From Sarocladium kiliense (Eukaryota > Ascomycota > Sordariomycetes > Hypocreales > Sarocladiaceae), in NCBI GenBank assembly GCA_030734395.1, contig JAUZTG010000012.1, positions 372,001-436,000 on the forward strand: 64,000 nt of DNA, in the 5' to 3' direction. Below the pieces are notes generated by a model. The model ran no database searches. It was not told the origin of the DNA and saw only the letters and a program-made list of their open reading frames with translations. The first letter of the stretch is position 1. Each line of letters opens with the position of its first letter. This document shows positions 58,352 through 64,000 of this stretch, piece after piece. Made by a program: the position numbers and the translations under genes.

Positions 58352-59020
58352 GGCGCTGCTTCTGGTTCTTCGCCGTACATCGTTCGTGCTCTCAGCAATG
58401 GTTCACCTGTTCGGCAGCCACGCCCTACTCACAATTACCCTTCGCTCAGCCAAGGCTTCACCTTTTCTGCCATCAACACAGGTCAGGAGCAGGTATCCAA
58501 TATTCCGCCTGTTGCTTCTGTGCGACCGGCTGCCACACTTGCTGAGCCAATTGACCTGTCTGACCTTGGAGTCGGCTGGCGTCCCCAACCCGCCTCTGGT
58601 GTGGTTATTGCTCACGGCTCTTTTCAGGCACCTCGCAGCACGGGTGCTTCTACTGCTTCTCAGTCTGCTCAGTTGCCTCTTGATCCTCTCAGAATGAACC
58701 CACCAGCTCCCATCAACCCTCTGGTCAATGGTAACACTGGTCTGGTTCCCATGAATCCGGTTCCGATCGAGCAGCAGACCAGCAGACTCTCTACTGGTTC
58801 TACATACTCTGTGCAGCTTCCAGGTTGCCCTTGGACTTGGAGTCACTCTTCACCCGACCGCAATCGCTCTTCCAGCGCTCACTTCTCTCACGATGGCAGC
58901 CCCATGCCTTTGTCAAACAACCGTCGTGGCTCTGACGAGGAGACCGAACGTGGCCGTCCTCTTTATCGCAGCCAGCCTCCTTCTCCTTTTGAGGATGATG
59001 AGGACATCTATGATCCCTAG
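58352..59020 (+). CDS. In-frame continuation of the bZIP-like gene beyond the TAG
   Basis: Exactly in frame with the upstream gene: 222 sense codons then TAG (59018-59020). The amino-acid mix is continuous with the upstream Ser/Pro/Gln-rich tail and it ends in an acidic cluster (FEDDEDIYDP). Codon choice looks coding. It could be the true C-terminus reached by readthrough, by an in-frame alternative intron, or in strains without the TAG. It could also be a tail recently lost to a nonsense mutation. It is unlikely to be a separate gene, since no suitable ATG begins it. Confidence 0.55.
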   Translation, partial: GAASGSSPYIVRALSNGSPVRQPRPTHNYPSLSQGFTFSAINTGQEQVSNIPPVASVRPAATLAEPIDLSDLGVGWRPQPASGVVIAHGSFQAPRSTGASTASQSAQLPLDPLRMNPPAPINPLVNGNTGLVPMNPVPIEQQTSRLSTGSTYSVQLPGCPWTWSHSSPDRNRSSSAHFSHDGSPMPLSNNRRGSDEETERGRPLYRSQPPSPFEDDEDIYDP

Positions 59021-59463
59021 TTTCTGTGCAACGTCATCTCCCACCCATTGCATTCCCGGTCTCGGTCGTCTTCGCAATTTCCTGTATCTATTATTCTTTC
59101 CATACTTCCTGTTTTTGGCACATTCCACGTCAAACGGATGGGATTGCATCTGAGATCACAACTTCAGTTTCGAGAGGCCATCTTCTTTGTTTCATTTGAG
59201 CACGAGGTTTCGTCATCTTCTTTGTTCCAAGTTCTCTGGTTCTACATCTACTTGCATCAGGGGCAGTTTTTCTTATGGCTTTCTGGACTATACCCCGGTT
59301 CTGGTTATTGCATTTTGGCTGCTTCATCTTTGGTTCGAGCTGCGTTCGCAAGCTGGTGTGCTTTTGGCCTTGTTTTTCATGCATGCCCTCGAAGGCACCT
59401 GATATGAGGCACGAGAGAGGATGATCAATCGACGGCTTCATCTTCAGTTTCGAATTGCCTCCA

Positions 59464-59690
59464 CAGGCTGATGTGGTCGTGGCCTGGTTTGGTTTGAACG
59501 CCTCCAAAGGCTCACAAAATGAGAAAACAACAAACGGAAAAAAAAAAATTGCAACTTCTTTCGGTTTCAAGTGGTCTTCACAGGCTGATATGGTCGTATC
59601 CTTGTTGCCCTGAACGCCTCCAAAGGCTCACGGAATGAGGAACAACAAACAACAAAGGCACAAAATTCTGCGACTTCTTTCGGTTTCGGA
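59464..59690. repeat. Imperfect direct repeat, two copies, period about 117-119 bp
   Basis: Copy 1 begins at CAGGCTGAT (59464) and copy 2 at the same word (59581). Both share GAACGCCTCCAAAGGCTCAC in the middle and end in ACTTCTTTCGGTTTC (59554 and 59673). An A-rich stretch differs in length between copies. Confidence 0.9.
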
Positions 59691-59732
59691 CCTTGCCTCT
59701 TGACAAGAACATCGTGGTGTTGGCGAAAAGGT

Positions 59733-60366
59733 CCTGCTTTCGTTGCGACAAGGCAAGGGCATCAGTCATCATTCACAGGTCATCAGGAAGGATGGAAACG
59801 CGACTCTTCTATCGGTTCTGACCTCTCCTTCTTGAACATCATCACAGATTCGATGAACAGGTCCATCTTTCGTTTCGACAAGGCACGGACTTCAGTATTC
59901 AGCTGAGGAGATTGATACATCAGGAAGGATGAACATGCGACTTTGTTTTCCCACACTTTCGACCTAAACCTCTTGCACATCATCTCGGCGTTGACAGATG
60001 ACACCAGCTTTCGCTTCGGCAAGGCAGGACTCTGGTCAACAGTGAGTGATGGCTTCAGATTGGGGAGAGGCGGACCAAGTACCATTTGCTCGACAATCGG
60101 AATACAAATCGGCGTTTTGATCTTCACCACCTCGACGGCTTCCTCGCAGTGTTCGACAATCGAGACCTGCTTACGTTTTGACAAGGCAAGGGCTCGCGTC
60201 AACAGCTTGTGATAGCTTATAACGGTTCAAGGAAGGTGAAGCTTATTGTACAATTGCTCCAAACAATCTCTCCTTTTTGGCATTGTGCTCTCACCAACTT
60301 GACGACTTCATCACGTCTTCGACAACGAGATACCAACCGACTTTCGTTTTCGAGCAATGGCAAGGA
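59733..60366 (-). repeat. Degenerate tandem repeat with a conserved ALSKRK-coding core on the minus strand (five units)
   Basis: A motif like TTTCGTTTCGACAAGGCA recurs at about 59733, 59863, 60004, 60166 and 60336 (spacing 130, 141, 162 and 170 bp). Accessory similarity follows some cores, for example a CATCAGGAAGGATG block after the first two. Read on the minus strand, the cores give ALALSQRKQ, RALSKRKM, PALPKRKL, ALALSKRKQ and LAIARKRKS. Several differences between units are synonymous (CGA/CGT, AAA/AAG, TCG/TCA). Three units lie in one 139-codon open frame (60202-59783); the outer two are in other frames. Confidence 0.7.
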
Positions 60367-60810
60367 TCGCGATGGAATCATGGTTCAGGACTGGAGGGAG
60401 ACAACGAAGTGCGGATGCTTTTCGGCAAGAACACATTGTTGCAGTAGATAGAAACCCATAAACCCATAAAATCCACCTTGCCGAGCTTTCCTTCGAGTGA
60501 CAATGATCGTGAAATGCCTCACTCCGCTGAAGTTCACAAGCATGTAAAGAGGGTCGATTTAAAGTAGGTATCCTCGTATCTTTGGGGGTATAAAACTCAG
60601 AGTAAAGAACAACAAGGGGTATCATCCATACCCCTCAAGAAATCCGGTCGTCAAGAAGCACGAGGGCTTCATCACCCTCGCATCACAAACGTCTGTTCCG
60701 CGATCACCTTTTCCCCATTCCACCCATTACCACAACCCGAAGCTTCCACACAAGTAACCAAGTCCGCATCTGCCTCTCCACTCCTCAAACGTTCCACCAT
60801 CACGAAGAAC

Positions 60811-61689
60811 TTATTGCCTCTGATTGTGCTCGTTGGGGTAGGGCGTTCCCTGCTGTGGCTGCTGGTACTGATCAGCAGAAGGCATCTCCTGAGAGTAAGG
60901 AGCCTGCTGATGCTGGACCTCGTGCTGAGCCGGAGGCTGGCCGCTGTAGTAATCCTGGGTCTGTTGGTTGAAGCCAGTAGCACCGTTGTTGGGGACAGCA
61001 GCAGGTGCAGGGGTGGTCTCGGTCTTTGAAGGCATTCCCATCTCAGTCTGGTGAACGGTGTCGTTGTTATCGCGCAAGCAGGCAACGATGTAGAAGATGG
61101 TGAGGACGATGATAGCGACCCTGAGAAGCATGGAATGTCAGCAAGGTGTCGTGGGAAGAGGAGCCACAGCAGGCATAACGTACCAGGTGAAAGCACCGAG
61201 AGCAGCACAAGCAGCAATGCTGGAGCTGTAGCGATCGAGGTCATCGGACCCGAAGAAGCTGTCTCCGTAGCTACCACGGAAAACACTGGCGACTGAGGCG
61301 GCCCAAGCCCAGGCCGAAAGCCAGAAAATGGCGGCCAGAGGAAGAAGAACGACGTAAGCCAGGCGGAGGTAGAACTGGTGATACCAGAACTCGAAAACAA
61401 GCATTGTGCCGAGGATGATCCAAGTGAAGATGACCTGTGTGCACGTGTCAGTCAAAAGCGCGTCTTGAGAGGAAGTGAAGAATGGTTAGGCTTGGGAACT
61501 CACGTCGAAGATCAGGAAGCCTCCAGGGCCAGAGCTGGCGCTCCATCGAGTCCAGCTGTCGAAAGCGGCAACATTGACGCCAGCAGCGATGAGAACACCG
61601 AGAGAGAGGACAATGATGGCAATGCGCAGGTAGAAGAGCCACTTGGGAAGGACCGGTGGACCGGTAGCCATGAGACTCTCGACGGCCAT
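60811..61689 (-). CDS. Four-TM MARVEL-domain-like membrane protein
   Basis: Three exons on the minus strand: 61689-61504, 61434-61184 and 61120-60811, giving 248 residues. Four hydrophobic helices are clear, at about 18-40, 63-80, 86-110 and 133-162, with both termini predicted cytosolic. The Gly-Asp-rich loop between TM3 and TM4 and the spacing match fungal MARVEL-domain proteins, which organise membrane microdomains or vesicle traffic. The last 80 residues are hydrophilic and Gln/Pro-rich (repeated QQ, Tyr-rich). Donor and acceptor sites keep frame. The exact role is unknown. A TATA element lies 232 bp upstream. Confidence 0.85.
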
Positions 61690-64000
61690 TATGGGCTATG
61701 AAATGCTGTGAGAGGTAGGAGAAGGTGGTGTGTAGGTAGACGAGGTCTTTGTGATGATCCTGGCGACGAAGAAAAGACTGATTCTTGGGTGAAAGGCTGA
61801 TGTAGGATGAGGAAGGAAGCGTCGTGAGTGCTGTGCTGAAGGAGCGTGAGTGTGAGTCGTGAGGAGGGGGGGAAGAGAGCGAAGATCACCAGGCGGCAGA
61901 TCGGCAGACCAGGGCAGGGTTATATATAGATTCACAGAGCAGCTACAGAAGCAACCAACCACACATGCTTCGCTGTTCGGTCGGCATCTGATTCAGTGTC
62001 CAACCGTCCAAGCGGCCTCCCAAGCCAAGCTCTTTCATGCCGCGCTTGCTTGCGTGGGTGCGTATGTGTGTGTCAGGTTTACACCTTCATCTCATGACCA
62101 CCCAAGCTAATGCTATGCAAAACGTGGTAAGGCTGACTTGACGGGCGGGCCCTCTTCTCTCGGCAAGGTAGCTTCGACAGCTTATTCTCGGCAGTCTTTG
62201 CCAGAAACTCGTCTAGCGGCTGCGAAACCCAAGGGACAATCATGCGGCTGGAAACCCCTTGGCGTACGTCTGAGGGCGGGAGAAGGGGGGGGGGGGCAGT
62301 CGATGAGGAAAGGCGTAATGAGAAGGTCAAAGGTAAAAGCGGCCTGTCAAATGTCTGTTAGTGAGAACAGGAACGCCAACCAGAAACAGACGAATGAGTG
62401 GGCAAGGGAAAAAAAAGAGGAGAAGGGCCTTGAGCAGGCATCCTTTCCGAGTCTGGTAACGGGTTCTGGGGCGCATTTTCAGCTTCAAGCCACTGGCGCC
62501 GCGCCAAGGCGAAAGGGTTCTGCGGTGTGTGATGAAAGCGAGGCGCTTGGGGAGAGGCTGTCATTGGCATTTGGGACGAGTGCGTAGTGGTTGAAGCTGT
62601 GGACAGGGGGGTTGCAATGACCGTGGACGACTTGGCGAAGGGCTGGGCGAGGAGAGAGGAAGACGAAGCGCAGTGATGGATGACGTGGGTGTTTTTGGCG
62701 ATGGAGACGCAACGGAAGCATGGTTCCGTTTGAGAAGAGGTGGTGGTGATGGTGATGAAGACGCGCGAGACAGAGGAAGCACCAGCTGTGTCGAATGGTA
62801 AGGTCGGCAGGGTGCGGTACAACTAAGCTACTCGTCAATGCTGTTCCTGTGTCGAGACGTTGCTGAGACACGGCTGCACATTCTACCGTCCATTACCGTG
62901 CTGTGTCTACTGCTGATGGTAGGGCACGTCCAGGCACGTCCAGGCCTCTCACCCGCTGTCATAGGGCTGCTGCCGTCAGTCAGCCATGTAAGCCACCAGC
63001 AAGCCCAGAACAGCAACCAACACCCAGCCCAGCCAAACAACCAGACTCTTTCCATTCTAGATTCATTCCATTTATCTCTCTCACCATCCGTGGCGTCTCT
63101 CCCTCACAGCAAGCCATCGGGCACGAAAGGGAAACCATCGCGACCACAGGGTGGCCTCCCACGCGGATTGCGCAAAACACACACTTTCTCGCACAAACCC
63201 ACGCTACAACCAACCAAAGTCCCAAACCCAGACCTTGCCGAGATGCGGTCCTCCTCTGAGGCTGAACAGCCCCGGCTGTCTTGGGGGAATTAAAGCACCC
63301 CCGACCGGCTGTCATTGCAGCTTTGGGCGGAGACCCTAGGGGACGAGGGAGCCCACTGCGGCTGAGCGACGAACAGGCTCTACCCGGTAGTTCGGCAAGC
63401 ATTAGTGAGTTGACATGCTAGAATCAGAACAAGATCTGCAGTTGAAAGCAGTCAAATGAAAAACCCACTTGGAATTGCCAATGCTTGGGTTGTGGTGCAT
63501 GGAACACCGGCACGCAGGTCAAGCGGGAAGAGCGCCTCGTGATTTCGGAAACCAAAGAGATTTGTGGCTTGCACGATGCGTGGCTTGGAAAACCTGACTT
63601 CTTTCTGGAGGCCTCGTTTTCGTTGGAAAAGCCTCGATATTTTGCAGTTCATGACGAGAATGGTTTCTGACGATGGTCATGTCAATCATCCAAGCGCTAC
63701 AGTCATGATCAACAAGTCGTGCAAGGTTGCCCCCCAGCTTATCTCATCGACAACGTCCTGAGGGAATAATCGGCTTAGACGTCCTGGGATCATCTGCCAA
63801 GGGTTCAAGCCAGGGCCAAGCAAGCTTAAGGGAAATGAGCCGATCAAGTGCCTCAAAACGAACTGGCCTGCTTCCTGGTCCTGAGTTTCGGTTCGAATTA
63901 GAAGCCCCCAATGAGCCTAGCACACCATCTAACCGTTTCTATTGCGAGATTTTGGTCGCAAAAGACAGCTTGACTCGGTGGGATGCTATAATTAGATCGA
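61690..64000. other. Upstream region of the MARVEL-like gene to the window edge; no gene seen
   Basis: The first 300 bp are leader and promoter of the leftward MARVEL-like gene. A run of 12 G lies at 62285-62296. Open frames of up to 154 codons occur on both strands (62358-62822 minus; 62838-63293 plus) but overlap each other and look like chance. No exon model is supported up to the window edge. Confidence 0.45.
61921..61928 (-). promoter_or_regulatory. TATA box of the MARVEL-like gene
   Basis: TATATATA on the minus strand, about 232 bp upstream of the start codon at 61689, in a typical fungal promoter position. Confidence 0.55.

Larger units (their letters stand above)
59021..60810. other. 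Intergenic region with degenerate tandem repeats
   Basis: This holds the 3' flank of the bZIP-like gene and of the convergent MARVEL-like gene. It is dominated by two repeat families described separately. Minus-strand open frames of 146 (59130-59570), 139 (59783-60202) and 104 codons (60311-60625) run through the repeats. No known domain is seen. Confidence 0.5.

Noticed and set aside
1..64000. CRISPR array, bacterial operon or plasmid origin
   Set aside because: Spliced genes, fungal protein families and absence of regularly spaced short repeats rule these out.

Overview
The window is nuclear DNA from a filamentous ascomycete (Pezizomycotina; a Dothideomycete is a reasonable but unproven guess). 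Genes carry short introns (roughly 50-110 bp) with GT..AG ends and CTAAC/CTGAC-like branch sites. There are two Zn2Cys6 regulators, one of them a clear XlnR/Xyr1 orthologue, plus a STAND NTPase and an AspRS-DUF2156 fusion of the type known from higher fungi. I see no bacterial operons, CRISPR arrays, intact transposons or convincing tRNAs.

Layout. 1-5.7 kb: 3' end of a small membrane-protein gene (perhaps a complex I subunit) and an RNF126-like RING ubiquitin ligase. 5.7-13.3 kb: a divergent, intronless pair, an AspRS-DUF2156 fusion (ergosteryl-aspartate synthase, ErdS) and an HSL-type alpha/beta hydrolase that is a strong candidate for the matching hydrolase (ErdH). 14.7-21.2 kb: a HET-C2-type glycolipid transfer protein, a two-HKD phospholipase D and a short-chain dehydrogenase. 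23.5-34.9 kb: housekeeping genes BRO1 (ESCRT), a flavocytochrome b2-type 2-hydroxyacid dehydrogenase, CTF18 (alternative clamp loader) and NAM9 (mitoribosomal uS4m). 35-45.3 kb: a STAND (NLR-like) NTPase with C-terminal ankyrin-like repeats, a NirA-like Zn2Cys6 factor and xlnR. 45.3-56.5 kb: about 11 kb without a credible gene. 56.5-61.7 kb: a bZIP-like regulator whose frame is cut by one TAG and then stays open for 222 codons, a degenerate tandem-repeat region, and a four-TM MARVEL-like protein. 61.7-64 kb: no gene seen.

How genes may work together. Four of the first seven complete genes act on membrane lipids: ErdS and candidate ErdH (put aspartate on and take it off ergosterol), GLTP (moves glycosphingolipids) and PLD (makes phosphatidic acid). 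The two Zn2Cys6 regulators lie tail to tail, one probably metabolic/nitrogen-related and the other controlling xylan and cellulose use. A HET-C2-type GLTP and a STAND NTPase also sit about 20 kb apart; in Podospora these two protein classes are antagonistic incompatibility partners, but a functional link here is only a hypothesis.

Most worth following up: the ErdS/ErdH divergent pair and its 3.7 kb shared upstream region; the in-frame TAG in the bZIP-like gene; minus-strand repeats with a conserved ALSKRK core at 59.7-60.4 kb; and the P-loop of the STAND protein being encoded by a 25-nt micro-exon.
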